64,000 nucleotides of DNA, from assembly GCF_006715005.1 (NCBI RefSeq), contig NZ_VFMJ01000001.1, positions 2,666,001 to 2,730,000 of the forward strand, given 5' to 3'. The notes under the pieces are model-generated. The model was not told the DNA's origin, searched no databases, and worked only from the letters and a program-made list of their open reading frames with translations. Numbering within the stretch: the stretch's first letter is position 1; the number at the start of each line of letters is the position of its first letter. Position numbers and translations under genes: made by a program. The DNA comes from Serratia marcescens (GTDB taxonomy: Bacteria > Pseudomonadota > Gammaproteobacteria > Enterobacterales > Enterobacteriaceae). This document shows, in pieces, positions 47,513 through 56,371 of the stretch.

Positions 47513-48055
47513 ATGAAAACAAAAACGATTGCGGCTGTTTTACCCTTAGCGCTGCTGCTGAGTGCCTGTACCACGGTGGAACCGGCATACAAGGATATCG
47601 GCACTCGCAGCGGCAGCTGTGTGGAAGGCGGCCCGGATACGGTCGCGCAAAAGTTCTATGATCTGCGCATCCAGCAGGGCGCCGGCCTGCCGGACAGCAA
47701 CCGCCTGGCGCAGCTGCAACCTTACCTGAGCAAAGTGCTGTATCAGGATCTGGTCAGCGCCGGCCAGAACCCGGGCAAGTATCGGATAACCGGCGATCTG
47801 TTCTCCGGCAATGCGCAGGGGCCAAGCAGCGCGTCCGTCGCCAGCGCCTCGACCATTCCTAACACCGATGCGAAAAACATCCCGTTGCGCGTTGACTTGA
47901 GCTACCAGAAAGACGCCAACAGCACCGTGAACTGGCAGGACGAAGTGCTGATGGTGCGCGAAGGCACCTGCTGGGTGGTTGATGATATTCGCTACCTGAA
48001 TGTTCCAGCGCACGCCACCAACGGCAGCGTACGCCAGGTGCTGGAAAACCAGTAA
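47513..48055 (+). CDS. ybjP: Lipoprotein YbjP
   Basis: This 180-residue protein is a predicted outer-membrane lipoprotein. The lipobox is LSAC with Cys19 followed by Thr-Thr, so retention at the inner membrane is not signalled. The mature part matches E. coli YbjP in AYKDIGTRSGSCVEGGPDTVAQKFYD, VASASTIPNTDAKNIPLRVDL and the WQDEVLMVREGTCWVVDDIRYL C-terminal core, which resembles NTF2-like or lumazine-binding folds. It precedes artP in the same direction, as in E. coli, but is 263 bases away. Function is unknown. Confidence 0.92.
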   Translation: MKTKTIAAVLPLALLLSACTTVEPAYKDIGTRSGSCVEGGPDTVAQKFYDLRIQQGAGLPDSNRLAQLQPYLSKVLYQDLVSAGQNPGKYRITGDLFSGNAQGPSSASVASASTIPNTDAKNIPLRVDLSYQKDANSTVNWQDEVLMVREGTCWVVDDIRYLNVPAHATNGSVRQVLENQ

Positions 48056-48235
48056 CCCGCGATACCCCAGCCGACGCGGGCTTGCCGCGTCGGTCATCCC
48101 CGCTGCCGCCAGCCGCTCAAATTTCGTCCAATAGAAAAAATTTCGCTACCGATCTCACAGCCTGCACCACAAATCCCCTCCCTCGGCTTGAGTCGCGGTA
48201 TCTTGTGCTAATCTTTTACTGTCCCGCCGCACACT

Positions 48236-48274
48236 CATAAATTTTAACGCACAAAGATTGCATAAGTATTCTGT
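48236..48274 (+). promoter_or_regulatory. Paired ARG boxes upstream of artP
   Basis: Two 18-base ARG-box-like sequences, 48236-48253 (about four mismatches) and 48257-48274 (about three), are separated by three bases, the standard ArgR operator geometry. ArgR with arginine would repress artPIQM, as known in E. coli. The boxes are more degenerate than those ahead of artJ. Confidence 0.5.
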
Positions 48275-48318
48275 GGAAGTTAACATTTGCGGCATCAATG
48301 TCTATTCAATTCTGGCGC

Positions 48319-49047
48319 ATGAGTATTCAACTTAACGGTATCAATTGCTATTACGGCGCTCACCAGGCGCTGTTTGACATCACGCTGGATTGTCCAGCCG
48401 GGGAAACCCTGGTGCTGCTTGGCCCAAGCGGCGCCGGGAAAAGTTCATTGCTGCGGGTGCTGAACCTGCTGGAAATGCCGCGTTCGGGCCAACTGCAGAT
48501 CGCCGGCAACCAATTCGACTTCAAGCAGGCGCCGGGCGAGAAAGCCATCCGCGAACTGCGCCAAAACGTCGGTATGGTCTTCCAGCAATACAACCTGTGG
48601 CCTCACCTCACCGTGGTTCAGAACCTGATCGAAGCGCCTTGCCGCGTGCTGGGTCTGACCAAGGCTCAGGCGATGGAGCGCGCCGACAAGCTGCTCAAGC
48701 GTCTGCGCCTGACCGACTTCGCCGATCGCTTCCCGCTGCACCTTTCCGGCGGCCAGCAGCAGCGCGTGGCGATCGCCCGCGCCCTGATGATGGAACCGCA
48801 GGTGCTGCTGTTCGATGAACCGACCGCGGCGCTGGATCCGGAAATCACCGCTCAGATCGTCAGCATCATTCGCGAACTGGCCGGCACCGGCATCACTCAG
48901 GTGATCGTCACTCACGAAGTGGAAGTGGCGCGCAAAACCGCCAGCCGCGTGGTGTACATGGAAAACGGCCACGTGGTGGAGCAAGGCGACAGCAGCCACT
49001 TTACGCAGCCGCGGACTACCGAGTTTGCCAACTACTTATCACACTAA
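48319..49047 (+). CDS. artP: Arginine ABC transporter ATPase ArtP
   Basis: ArtP is the ATPase of the arginine uptake transporter ArtPQM with ArtJ or ArtI. ATG 48319 gives 242 residues starting [20 protein letters not shown] as in E. coli; an earlier in-frame ATG at 48298 adds seven residues. Walker A GPSGAGKS is at 35-42, the signature LSGGQ at 142-146 and Walker B VLLFDE at 162-167. It is first in artP-artI-artQ-artM, with artI 32 bases downstream. Confidence 0.97.
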   Translation: MSIQLNGINCYYGAHQALFDITLDCPAGETLVLLGPSGAGKSSLLRVLNLLEMPRSGQLQIAGNQFDFKQAPGEKAIRELRQNVGMVFQQYNLWPHLTVVQNLIEAPCRVLGLTKAQAMERADKLLKRLRLTDFADRFPLHLSGGQQQRVAIARALMMEPQVLLFDEPTAALDPEITAQIVSIIRELAGTGITQVIVTHEVEVARKTASRVVYMENGHVVEQGDSSHFTQPRTTEFANYLSH

Positions 49048-49079
49048 CAATTAACTTGCTGTAATTTGGGGATTTTGCG

Positions 49080-49811
49080 ATGAAAAAACTAATAATCGCC
49101 GCCGTTCTGGCCGGCATCAGCGTTTCCGCCTCCGCAGCCGAAACCATCCGTTTCGCTACCGAAGCCTCCTATCCTCCATTTGAATTTATTGACGCCGGCA
49201 ACAAGATTCAGGGTTTTGACGTCGATCTGGCCAACGCCCTGTGCAAAGAGATGCAGGCCGAGTGCACCTTCACCAACCAGGCGTTCGACAGCCTGATCCC
49301 GAGCCTGAAATTCAAGCGTTTCGATGCGGTCATGGCCGGTATGGACATCACGCCGGAGCGTGAAAAGCAGGTGCTGTTCACCAAGCCGTACTACGATAAC
49401 TCGGCGCTGTTCATCGCGCAGAAAGGCAAAATCGCCGACGTGGCGGCGCTGAAAGGCAAGAAAGTGGGCGTGCAAAACGGCACCACCCACCAGAAATACC
49501 TGACCGACAAGCACCCGGAAATCACCACCGTGCCTTACGACAGCTACCAGAACGCCATTTTGGATCTGAAGAACGGCCGCGTTGATGCGGTGTTCGGCGA
49601 TACCGCGGTGGTCAACGAATGGCTGAAGCAGAATGACGCGCTGGCGGCAGTGGGCGCCAAAGTGACGGATAAAGACTACTTCGGCACCGGCCTCGGCATC
49701 GCGGTGCGCCAGAAGAACACCGATCTGCAGGGCAAGTTCAACGCCGCTCTGGACAAGATCAAGCAGGATGGGACCTATGAAACCATCTACAAAAAATGGT
49801 TCCAGCAGTAA
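49080..49811 (+). CDS. artI: Arginine ABC transporter binding protein ArtI
   Basis: ArtI is a periplasmic solute-binding protein of the polar amino acid class. The 243-residue precursor has a 19-residue signal peptide ending ASA before AETIRF. Family landmarks are FATEASYPPFEFID, GFDVDLANALCKEM, MAGMDITPEREKQVLF and YDSYQNAILDLKNGRVDAVFGDTAVV. It is assigned artI and not artJ because it lies between artP and artQ; it is about as close to the artJ product downstream as E. coli ArtI is to ArtJ. The E. coli ArtI ligand has not been firmly settled. Confidence 0.93.
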   Translation: MKKLIIAAVLAGISVSASAAETIRFATEASYPPFEFIDAGNKIQGFDVDLANALCKEMQAECTFTNQAFDSLIPSLKFKRFDAVMAGMDITPEREKQVLFTKPYYDNSALFIAQKGKIADVAALKGKKVGVQNGTTHQKYLTDKHPEITTVPYDSYQNAILDLKNGRVDAVFGDTAVVNEWLKQNDALAAVGAKVTDKDYFGTGLGIAVRQKNTDLQGKFNAALDKIKQDGTYETIYKKWFQQ

Positions 49812-49820
49812 TACGCCCCG

Positions 49821-50537
49821 ATGAATGAATTACAACCTTTAGCAAGCGCCGCCGGCATGACCGTCGGCCTTGCCGTTTGCGCCCTGATCCTCGGGCTGAT
49901 TCTGGCGATGCTGTTCGCCGTATGGGAATCGTCCCGCTGGAAAGCGGTCAGCTGGCTCGGCACCGCCTGGGTGACCGTGCTGCGAGGCCTGCCGGAAATC
50001 CTGGTGGTGCTGTTTATCTATTTCGGTTCGTCGCAGCTGCTGCTGATGCTCTCCGACGGCTTTACCCTCAACCTCGGTCTGTTCCAGTTGCCGATTCAGT
50101 TGGCGATAGACAATTTCGAAGTCAGTCCGTTCCTGTGCGGGGTGATCGCTCTGGCCCTGCTCTATTCCGCCTACGCTTCGCAGACGCTGCGCGGCGCGCT
50201 CAAAGCGGTGCCGCAGGGGCAGTGGGAATCCGGCCAGGCGCTGGGACTCGGCAAGGCGGCGATCTTCTTTCGCCTGATCATGCCGCAGATGTGGCGCCAC
50301 GCCCTGCCCGGCCTCGGCAACCAGTGGCTGGTGTTGCTGAAAGACACCGCGCTGGTGTCGCTGATCAGCGTGAACGATCTGATGCTGCAAACCAAGAGCA
50401 TCGCCACCCGCACCCAGGAGCCTTTTACCTGGTATGTGATCGCGGCGGCCATCTACCTGCTGGTGACGCTGTTCAGCCAATACGTCATCAAACGCATTGA
50501 GCTGCGCGCCACGCGCTTTGAGCGGGGGCCGGTCTGA
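49821..50537 (+). CDS. artQ: Arginine ABC transporter permease ArtQ
   Basis: ArtQ is one of two permease subunits of the arginine transporter. The 238-residue protein has about five spans and the amino-acid permease EAA loop with the pattern [23 protein letters not shown] near residues 134-156, which contacts ArtP. The N-terminal [21 protein letters not shown] is typical of the HisMQ class. It is ten bases after artI, and its stop TGA overlaps the artM ATG as TGATG. Confidence 0.96.
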   Translation: MNELQPLASAAGMTVGLAVCALILGLILAMLFAVWESSRWKAVSWLGTAWVTVLRGLPEILVVLFIYFGSSQLLLMLSDGFTLNLGLFQLPIQLAIDNFEVSPFLCGVIALALLYSAYASQTLRGALKAVPQGQWESGQALGLGKAAIFFRLIMPQMWRHALPGLGNQWLVLLKDTALVSLISVNDLMLQTKSIATRTQEPFTWYVIAAAIYLLVTLFSQYVIKRIELRATRFERGPV

Positions 50538-51205
50538 TGATTGAGTATTTACCGGAGATCCTCAAAGGGTTGCACACCAGCCTGACGCTGACCGTCGCCG
50601 CGCTGATCGTCGCGCTGCTGCTGTCGCTGCTGCTGACGGTGATCCTGACGCTAAAAACGCCGATCCTGACGCCGCTGGTCAAGATCTACGTGACGCTGTT
50701 CACCGGCACGCCGCTGCTGGTGCAGATCTTCCTGATCTACTATGGTCCCGGCCAGTTCCCGGCGATCCGCGACTACCCGTGGCTGTGGAACCTGCTGTCG
50801 CAGCCCTGGCTGTGCGCGATGATAGCGCTGGCGCTGAACAGCGCGGCCTACACCACGCAGCTGTTCTATGGCGCGGTACGCGCCATTCCCGCCGGGCAGT
50901 GGCAGTCGTGCGAAGCGCTGGGCATGTCGCGCCGGCAGACGCTGCGCATCCTGCTGCCGTTCGCCTTCAAGCGCGCGCTGTCGTCTTATTCCAACGAAGT
51001 GGTGCTGGTGTTCAAAAGCACCTCGCTGGCTTACACCATCACGCTGATGGAGGTGATGGGCTACAGCCAGCTGATGTATGGCCGCACCTACGACGTCATG
51101 GTATTCGGCGCCGCGGGCCTGGTGTACCTGTGCGTTAACGGCCTGCTGACGCTGCTGATGCGGCTGGTAGAGCGCCGCGCGCTGGCATTTGAACGCCGCA
51201 ACTGA
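50537..51205 (+). CDS. artM: Arginine ABC transporter permease ArtM
   Basis: ArtM is the second permease subunit, 222 residues with about five spans. The FTGTPLLVQIFLIYYGPGQFP segment and the EAA loop WQSCEALGMSRRQTLRILLPFAFKRAL near 120-146 are characteristic. Overlap with artQ indicates coupled synthesis in equal amounts. A strong terminator follows 18 bases after its stop, so artJ is transcribed separately. Confidence 0.96.
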   Translation: MIEYLPEILKGLHTSLTLTVAALIVALLLSLLLTVILTLKTPILTPLVKIYVTLFTGTPLLVQIFLIYYGPGQFPAIRDYPWLWNLLSQPWLCAMIALALNSAAYTTQLFYGAVRAIPAGQWQSCEALGMSRRQTLRILLPFAFKRALSSYSNEVVLVFKSTSLAYTITLMEVMGYSQLMYGRTYDVMVFGAAGLVYLCVNGLLTLLMRLVERRALAFERRN

Positions 51206-51222
51206 GGCCGCCGCCCCCCATG

Positions 51223-51250
51223 AGCCCCGCCATCGTGCGGGGCTTTTTTT
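51223..51250 (+). terminator. Terminator after artM
   Basis: AGCCCCGC and GCGGGGCT form an eight-base stem around CATCGT, followed by seven T residues. Confidence 0.92.
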
Positions 51251-51256
51251 ATCCCC

Positions 51257-51295
51257 ACGCAATATTTAATCATTTATATTGCATTTTAATTCACT
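51257..51295 (+). promoter_or_regulatory. Paired ARG boxes upstream of artJ
   Basis: The right box ATTGCATTTTAATTCACT at 51278-51295 has one mismatch to the ARG consensus. The left box 51257-51274 has about three, and the two are three bases apart. This is a textbook ArgR operator and suggests tight arginine repression of artJ. Confidence 0.75.
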
Positions 51296-51403
51296 CAGTG
51301 GCAGGGTTATCAGCAGACGCACGCGCAAAAACCTCTGGCGATTACCAGTAAAAACAAACGATAGCGAATAATCACTTTCAGGATTCAGACAGGAGCTCTA
51401 CGC

Positions 51404-52138
51404 ATGAAAAAACTGCTGCTTGCCGCGACGATGTTGGCCGGGATCACCTTTAACGCCACCGCGGCCGAGACCATCCGCTTTGCCGCTTCCGCCACCTACC
51501 CGCCGTTCGAATCGCTGGACGCCAACAACCAGATCGTCGGCTTCGATATCGATCTGGCCAACGCGCTGTGCAAGCAGATGCAGGCGCAGTGCACCTTCAC
51601 CAACCAGGCGTTCGACAGCCTGATCGCCGCGCTGAAATTCAAGAAATACGATGCGGTGATTTCCGGTATGGACATCACGCCGGAACGTAGCAAACAGGTC
51701 GCTTTCACCCAGCCTTACTACGCCAACTCGGCGATCGTGATCGCGCAAAAAGGCAAGTTCAGCTCGCTGGCGGATCTGAAAGGCAAAAAGCTCGGCATGG
51801 AAAACGGCACCACCCACCAGAAATACATGCAGGACAAGCACCCGGAGATTAACACCGTCTCTTACGACAGCTACCAGAACGCCATTCTGGAGCTGAAAAA
51901 CGGCCGTATCGACGGCGTGTTCGGCGACACCGCCGTGGTGAACGAGTGGCTGAAAACCAACCCGCAGCTGGCGCCGGTCGGCGAGCACATCACCGATGCG
52001 CAATACTTCGGCACCGGTCTCGGCATCGCGGTGCGCCCGGACAACCAGGCGCTGCTGGCCAAGCTGAACGCCGCGCTGGACGCCATCAAGGCCGACGGCA
52101 CCTACAAGGCCATCAACGACAAGTGGTTCCCGCAGTAA
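51404..52138 (+). CDS. artJ: Arginine-binding protein ArtJ
   Basis: ArtJ is the high-affinity periplasmic L-arginine receptor for ArtQMP. The 244-residue precursor has a 20-residue signal peptide ending ATA before AETIRF. Landmarks are FAASATYPPFESLDANNQIVGFDIDLA, ISGMDITPERSKQVAF and YDSYQNAILELKNGRIDGVFGDTAVV. It resembles the artI product closely, consistent with an old duplication. GGAGCTC precedes ATG 51404. It has its own ARG-box promoter. In E. coli rlmC is the next gene; here a toxin-antitoxin pair lies between. Confidence 0.94.
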   Translation: MKKLLLAATMLAGITFNATAAETIRFAASATYPPFESLDANNQIVGFDIDLANALCKQMQAQCTFTNQAFDSLIAALKFKKYDAVISGMDITPERSKQVAFTQPYYANSAIVIAQKGKFSSLADLKGKKLGMENGTTHQKYMQDKHPEINTVSYDSYQNAILELKNGRIDGVFGDTAVVNEWLKTNPQLAPVGEHITDAQYFGTGLGIAVRPDNQALLAKLNAALDAIKADGTYKAINDKWFPQ

Positions 52139-52148
52139 GTCCGCATGT

Positions 52149-52173
52149 GGAGTCGCCCTCCTTCGGCGGCTCC
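52149..52173 (+). terminator. Weak hairpin after artJ
   Basis: GGAGTCGCC and GGCGGCTCC pair over nine bases including one G-T wobble, with no clear T-run. It lies eleven bases past artJ and just before the toxin-antitoxin promoter. Confidence 0.45.
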
Positions 52174-52179
52174 ATCGGA

Positions 52180-52225
52180 TTGCTACCGCATCCGGTTAGT
52201 GCTAAATTTGATACTTAATTTAGCA
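52180..52225 (+). promoter_or_regulatory. Toxin-antitoxin promoter and operator
   Basis: A -35-like TTGCTA (52180-52185) and -10-like TAAATT (52203-52208) are 17 bases apart. A perfect inverted repeat, TGCTAAATT at 52200-52208 and AATTTAGCA at 52217-52225, covers the -10. This is the arrangement expected for autorepression by the antitoxin and its complex. Confidence 0.7.
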
Positions 52226-52239
52226 TCAAGGATAACATC

Positions 52240-52491
52240 ATGACGGTTCAACCCATTCTCGCCGACTCCGCAGTCAGCATCAGCGATTTTAAAAAATCGC
52301 CCAACGCCGCCCTTAAAGAGGCACAAGGGCAACCGGTCGCCGTCCTGACCAACGGTAAGATTTCGGGATATTACGTCTCTCCGGAAACCTGGGAGGCGAT
52401 CGCGGAGTACCTGGAAGATCTCGAACTCGCTGAAATCGTTCGTTCACGGATGAACGGCAAACGCATTAAGGTCAATTTGGATGACTTATAA
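52240..52491 (+). CDS. Type II antitoxin, Phd/YefM (StbD-like) family
   Basis: This 83-residue protein is a Phd/YefM-type antitoxin. The N-terminal DNA-binding part has SISDFKKSPNAALKEAQGQPVAVLTNGKISGYYVSP, the family core; the acidic helical C-terminus (EAIAEYLEDLELAEIV) should wrap the toxin. AAGGAT at 52229-52234 is the ribosome site. The toxin start lies 11 bases inside the 3' end, so toxin synthesis depends on antitoxin translation. Base composition is less GC-rich than the flanking genes, suggesting recent transfer. Confidence 0.88.
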   Translation: MTVQPILADSAVSISDFKKSPNAALKEAQGQPVAVLTNGKISGYYVSPETWEAIAEYLEDLELAEIVRSRMNGKRIKVNLDDL

Positions 52492-52765
52492 GCTTGAATT
52501 CGAAGAACACGCACTGAAGGAATTTAAAAAACTGTCCCCGGCGATCCGGGAACAGTTCAAAAAAAAGCTGGCATCCGTGTTGGTTAATCCCCACGTCCCC
52601 GCCAACAAACTCGCCGGTTTGCCTGATTGCTACAAAATCAAACTCAGAGCCTCAGGCTTTCGTTTGGTGTATCGCATCATGGAGACGGAGATCGTGGTTC
52701 TGGTCCTTTCTGTGGGCAAACGCGAACGTTCAGCGGCTTACACGGCTGCCAAAAAGCGCCTTTAA
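52481..52765 (+). CDS. RelE-family toxin
   Basis: This 94-residue protein closely resembles E. coli RelE, a ribosome-dependent mRNA endonuclease. Residues essential in RelE are all kept at the same numbers: Lys52, Lys54, Arg61 and Arg81, in YKIKL, GFRLVY and GKRERS. It should therefore be active. It overlaps its antitoxin by 11 bases and its stop overlaps the rlmC stop on the opposite strand. It is AT-richer than its neighbours. The partner antitoxin is Phd/YefM-type and not RelB-type. Confidence 0.88.
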   Translation: MTYKLEFEEHALKEFKKLSPAIREQFKKKLASVLVNPHVPANKLAGLPDCYKIKLRASGFRLVYRIMETEIVVLVLSVGKRERSAAYTAAKKRL

Positions 52766-53889
52766 TGCCGCACCAACAGCGTCAGCACTTCGTAGTGCGC
52801 GGTATGCGGGAACATGTCAAACAGCTGCACCCGTTCGATGCGATACCCCGGCAACATCTCGATATCTTTCGCCATGCTCTCGGCGTTGCAACTGGAATAG
52901 AGAATATAGTCCGGCGCCATTCGGCTCAGATAGTCGCACAGCGCCTGACCGATGCCGCGCCGCGGCGGATTGACCAGCACCAGCTGCGGCACCTGGCCTT
53001 CGGCGGTGGCGAAGCGGGTGGAATCGAGCGCCTGAAAATCTACGTGCAACAGCCCTAACCGCTGCGCCGACTGGCGGGCGCAGGCGATCGCTTCTGCACT
53101 GATTTCGATGCCGGTCAGCCGCGTTTGCGGCTGCGCGCAGTGCAGGCCGAAACCGCCGACGCCGCAGAACAGATCCCACATGCTGTCGATACCCAGCGCC
53201 CGCACCCAGTCGCGGGCGGTGGTATACAGATCGGCGGCCACCTGCGGGTTGGTCTGGAAGAAGCTTTGCGGGCGGATGAACAGCGGCACCTGATTGAACC
53301 GTTCCTCCAGCGCCTGCTGTTCGGTCAGCGCGATCTCGCGCTCCCCTTCCATGATCGCCATGTGCACCGGCTGAATATTGGCGGAGATCACCTTGAGCTG
53401 CGGCAGCTGCTGCTGCAGCCACGGCAGCGCGGCGCGCAGCTGCGCCAGCTTGGTTTCCGAGCGCAGCACGAAGCGCAGCATCACGCCGCCGTCGAGCGTG
53501 CTTTCGGTCAGCAGCAGGTACTTCAGCTCGCCGCGTTTGCGCGCCACGTTATACGGCGTCAGGCCCGCACGGGCGATAAAGCTTTTCAGCACCGTAAACA
53601 TCGGCGCAAAGGCGGCGGGATACAGCGGGCAGTCGCTCAGATCGACCGGCGTGCCGTCGCGGTGCAGCATGCCAAGCAGCGGGCGCTCCACGCTGCCGCT
53701 GACCACCATCTTGGCTTTATTGCGAAATGCGCTCAGCTCTCCTGCCACCGGCTGCAGCCACTGCGCGACGTCGCGCCCGGCCAGCAGCGATTGCAGGTGA
53801 TGCTGTTTGTCGGCCAGTTGCTGCGGATAGGGCTTTTCCAGCCACTGACAGGAACGGCAGGTGCCCGCCGTATACAAAGCGCAATGCAT
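52762..53889 (-). CDS. rlmC: 23S rRNA m5U747 methyltransferase RlmC
   Basis: RlmC (RumB) uses SAM to methylate U747 of 23S rRNA. The 375-residue protein has the Fe-S ligands Cys3, Cys11, Cys14 and Cys87, the SAM motif [10 protein letters not shown] at 239-248, the NPPRRGIG motif near 307, and the nucleophile Cys334 in YSSCNAES. All match E. coli. Its 3' end overlaps the incoming toxin gene by four bases, so insertion of the toxin module left rlmC intact. Confidence 0.97.
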   Translation of the reverse strand: MHCALYTAGTCRSCQWLEKPYPQQLADKQHHLQSLLAGRDVAQWLQPVAGELSAFRNKAKMVVSGSVERPLLGMLHRDGTPVDLSDCPLYPAAFAPMFTVLKSFIARAGLTPYNVARKRGELKYLLLTESTLDGGVMLRFVLRSETKLAQLRAALPWLQQQLPQLKVISANIQPVHMAIMEGEREIALTEQQALEERFNQVPLFIRPQSFFQTNPQVAADLYTTARDWVRALGIDSMWDLFCGVGGFGLHCAQPQTRLTGIEISAEAIACARQSAQRLGLLHVDFQALDSTRFATAEGQVPQLVLVNPPRRGIGQALCDYLSRMAPDYILYSSCNAESMAKDIEMLPGYRIERVQLFDMFPHTAHYEVLTLLVRH

Positions 53890-53958
53890 GAAGATTACCG
53901 TGAAGTTCAGGATGACGAATTAAGGGCGCAGAGTTTACCACTCCGCGCGCCTAAAATC

Positions 53959-54438
53959 TCACTTGCGCGCGGCGAAGAAGCGGCGGCTGGCGGCAGGAAC
54001 GAACAGCAACGCCAGGATCACCACGTCGGGGATCTTTTGCAGGATCAGAACGTGCAGAATCTGGCCGCTGGTTTCCCCTTCCACGGTAAACACCTCGGGG
54101 AAGACGCTGCCGATGGTGGCCAACAGCAGATAAAGTACCACGATGCACTGGCAGGCCACGTAACCCCAGCGCCCCCAGTTGCGCCCGCGCATCACCGCAA
54201 AGCCGCAGCTGATTTGCAGGCACAGCAGCATCAGGCCGGCCAGAAAAATAAAGGTAGAATCCCACGCCTGCGCGCTGGTGCTGACAAACTCCTGCGCACC
54301 GTCGACGCCCAGCTCGCCCAACAGCAGCACCACACTGATACACTTGATCGCGACCATGGCGGTACCCGCCACCATCACCGGCACCGGCGCATCCGAAGTC
54401 GATCTCATTCCCTGCCCGCTTTTCAGCATGTCTGACAT
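53959..54438 (-). CDS. ybjO: Inner-membrane protein YbjO (DUF2593)
   Basis: This 159-residue protein has four hydrophobic spans, around 19-42, 58-78, 88-112 and 130-150. Its C-terminus DVVILALLFVPAASRRFF matches E. coli YbjO (PDMLILMLLFVPSTSRRFF), as does FPEVFTVEGETSGQILH before it. An alternative start three codons in is possible. It lies downstream of potI as in E. coli, 104 bases away, and may be read through from the pot operon. Function is unknown. Confidence 0.88.
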   Translation of the reverse strand: MSDMLKSGQGMRSTSDAPVPVMVAGTAMVAIKCISVVLLLGELGVDGAQEFVSTSAQAWDSTFIFLAGLMLLCLQISCGFAVMRGRNWGRWGYVACQCIVVLYLLLATIGSVFPEVFTVEGETSGQILHVLILQKIPDVVILALLFVPAASRRFFAARK

Positions 54439-54542
54439 ATCCGTGTTCCGCTACGACGCGCCACCAATACAGATGGCGCATGTAAAGTCAGGTAGTTAGT
54501 TGCAATACTTATTGATTGCAAAAATAGCAGGTTTGTTACGAT

Positions 54543-55388
54543 TCAGCTACGGGCCGCCCGCTGTAATTCACGCGATCGTTGTTTTTCCGAACGCGCCATA
54601 AACCACCAGGCGATCAGGCCGAGAATGCCCACCACCAGCAGGATCAGGCTGGCCAGCGCGTTAATTTCCGGATTCACCCCCATACGCACGCTGGAGAACA
54701 CCAGCATCGGCAGCGTAGTGGCGCCCGGCCCGGAGACGAAGCTGGCGATCACCAGATCGTCCAGCGACAGGGTGAACGCCAGCATCCAGCCGGAGATCAG
54801 CGCCGGCGCGATCATCGGCAAGGTGATAACGAAGAACACCTTCAGCGGCGGCGCCCCCAGATCCATTGCCGCCTCTTCAATCGAGCGATCCACCTCGCGC
54901 AGGCGCGAGCTGATCACCACCGCCACATACGCGGTACAGAAGGTGACATGCGCCAGCCAGATAGTGAACATGCCGCGCTCCGACGGCCAGCCGAAAGCGT
55001 GTCCCATCGCCACGAACAGCAGCAACAACGACAGGCCGGTGATCACGTCCGGCATCACCAGCGGCGCGGTCAGCATAAACGCGAAGCCGGTCGAACCGCG
55101 AAAGCGGCCGAAGCGCACCATCACCACAGCGGCGATGGCGCCCAGAACCACCGCGGCAGTGGCAGAAGCGGCGGCGATGGTCAGGCTGAGCCCCACCGCG
55201 CTGATCATCGCCGAGTCGTGGAACAGTTCGGTATACCAGCGCGTGGACCAGCCAGCCCACACCGTCACCAGCTTGGAGCTGTTGAAGGAGTAGATCACCA
55301 ACATCAGCATCGGCGCATACAGGAAGGTAAAGCCGACAGTCAGGATGGCGATGCGCCACGGTGAGCGTACTACCGGCAAGTTGTTCAT
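54543..55388 (-). CDS. potI: Putrescine ABC transporter permease PotI
   Basis: PotI is one of two permeases of the putrescine importer PotFGHI. ATG 55388 gives 281 residues beginning MNNLPVVRSPWRIAIL as in E. coli; the longer frame to 55430 overlaps potH. About six spans are seen, with the EAA loop SIEEAAMDLGAPPLKVFFVITLPM near 170-193. Its start overlaps the potH stop by four bases (ATGA), so the pair is coupled. Confidence 0.96.
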   Translation of the reverse strand: MNNLPVVRSPWRIAILTVGFTFLYAPMLMLVIYSFNSSKLVTVWAGWSTRWYTELFHDSAMISAVGLSLTIAAASATAAVVLGAIAAVVMVRFGRFRGSTGFAFMLTAPLVMPDVITGLSLLLLFVAMGHAFGWPSERGMFTIWLAHVTFCTAYVAVVISSRLREVDRSIEEAAMDLGAPPLKVFFVITLPMIAPALISGWMLAFTLSLDDLVIASFVSGPGATTLPMLVFSSVRMGVNPEINALASLILLVVGILGLIAWWFMARSEKQRSRELQRAARS

Positions 55389-56347
55389 TCCTGCCCCCCC
55401 ATTTCCTTGTTCTGGTGTTTGTGGAACCACAAAATTGGCACGATCAGCAACAACAGCATGATGGTAGCGACCGCCGAGGCTACCGGCCAGTCGCGGTTAT
55501 TGAAGAACTCCTGCCACAGCACGCGGCCGATCATGATGCTGTCCGGCCCACCGAGCAGTTCCGGGATCACGAACTCCCCCACTGCCGGAATGAACACCAG
55601 CATCGAACCGGCGATGATGCCGCCGCGCGTCAGCGGCACAATCACGCTGAAGAAGGTTTTCAGCGGCCGGGCACCCAGATCCAGCGACGCCTCCACCAGC
55701 GAGTAATCCAGCCGGATCAGCGCCGTGTAGATCGGCAGCACCATAAACGGCAGATAGGAATAAACGATGCCGATATACACCGCCAGGTTGGTGTGCAGGA
55801 TCACCAGCGGCTGATCGATCACCCCCAGCCACATCAGAAAGTTATTCAGAATGCCGTTGTTTTTCAGAATGCCCATCCAGGCGTAGACGCGGATCAGGAA
55901 CGAGGTCCAGGAAGGCAGGATCACCAGCAGCAGCAGAATGTTGCGGGTTGACGCCTTGCTGTGGGCCACCGCCCAGGCCAGCGGATAGCCGATGATCAGG
56001 CAACACAGCGTCGAAACCGCCGCCACGCGCAGCGACTGCAGATAGGCGTCGATATACAGCGGATCGTCGGTCAGCTGCAGGTAGTTGGCGAAGTTGAGCG
56101 CGATGTTCAGCTTGCCGTCCGCCCAGCTCAGCAGCTCGGTGTAGGGTGGCACCGCCAGCGCCAGCTCCGCCAGGCTGATCTTGAACACGATCAGGAACGG
56201 CAGCATGAACAGCAGCGTCAGCCATAAATACGGCAGCGCGATCACCAGCTTGCGGCCGTGAGCCATCAGCAGGCGGTGGAACAGCGCCTTTAAGGTGCCG
56301 GGCGTTTTGGCCGGCGGTTCCGGCGTGCGTTCAGAAAGCAGGGTCAT
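55385..56347 (-). CDS. potH: Putrescine ABC transporter permease PotH
   Basis: PotH is the other permease, 320 residues with about six spans and a cytoplasmic N-terminal extension rich in Pro and Lys. The EAA loop is LVEASLDLGARPLKTFFSVIVPL near 215-237, and SWTSFLIRVYAWMGIL lies in an earlier conserved region. It follows potG by 24 bases and overlaps potI. Confidence 0.96.
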   Translation of the reverse strand: MTLLSERTPEPPAKTPGTLKALFHRLLMAHGRKLVIALPYLWLTLLFMLPFLIVFKISLAELALAVPPYTELLSWADGKLNIALNFANYLQLTDDPLYIDAYLQSLRVAAVSTLCCLIIGYPLAWAVAHSKASTRNILLLLVILPSWTSFLIRVYAWMGILKNNGILNNFLMWLGVIDQPLVILHTNLAVYIGIVYSYLPFMVLPIYTALIRLDYSLVEASLDLGARPLKTFFSVIVPLTRGGIIAGSMLVFIPAVGEFVIPELLGGPDSIMIGRVLWQEFFNNRDWPVASAVATIMLLLLIVPILWFHKHQNKEMGGQE

Positions 56348-56371
56348 ACGGGTTACTCCTCACCGGCTCCA

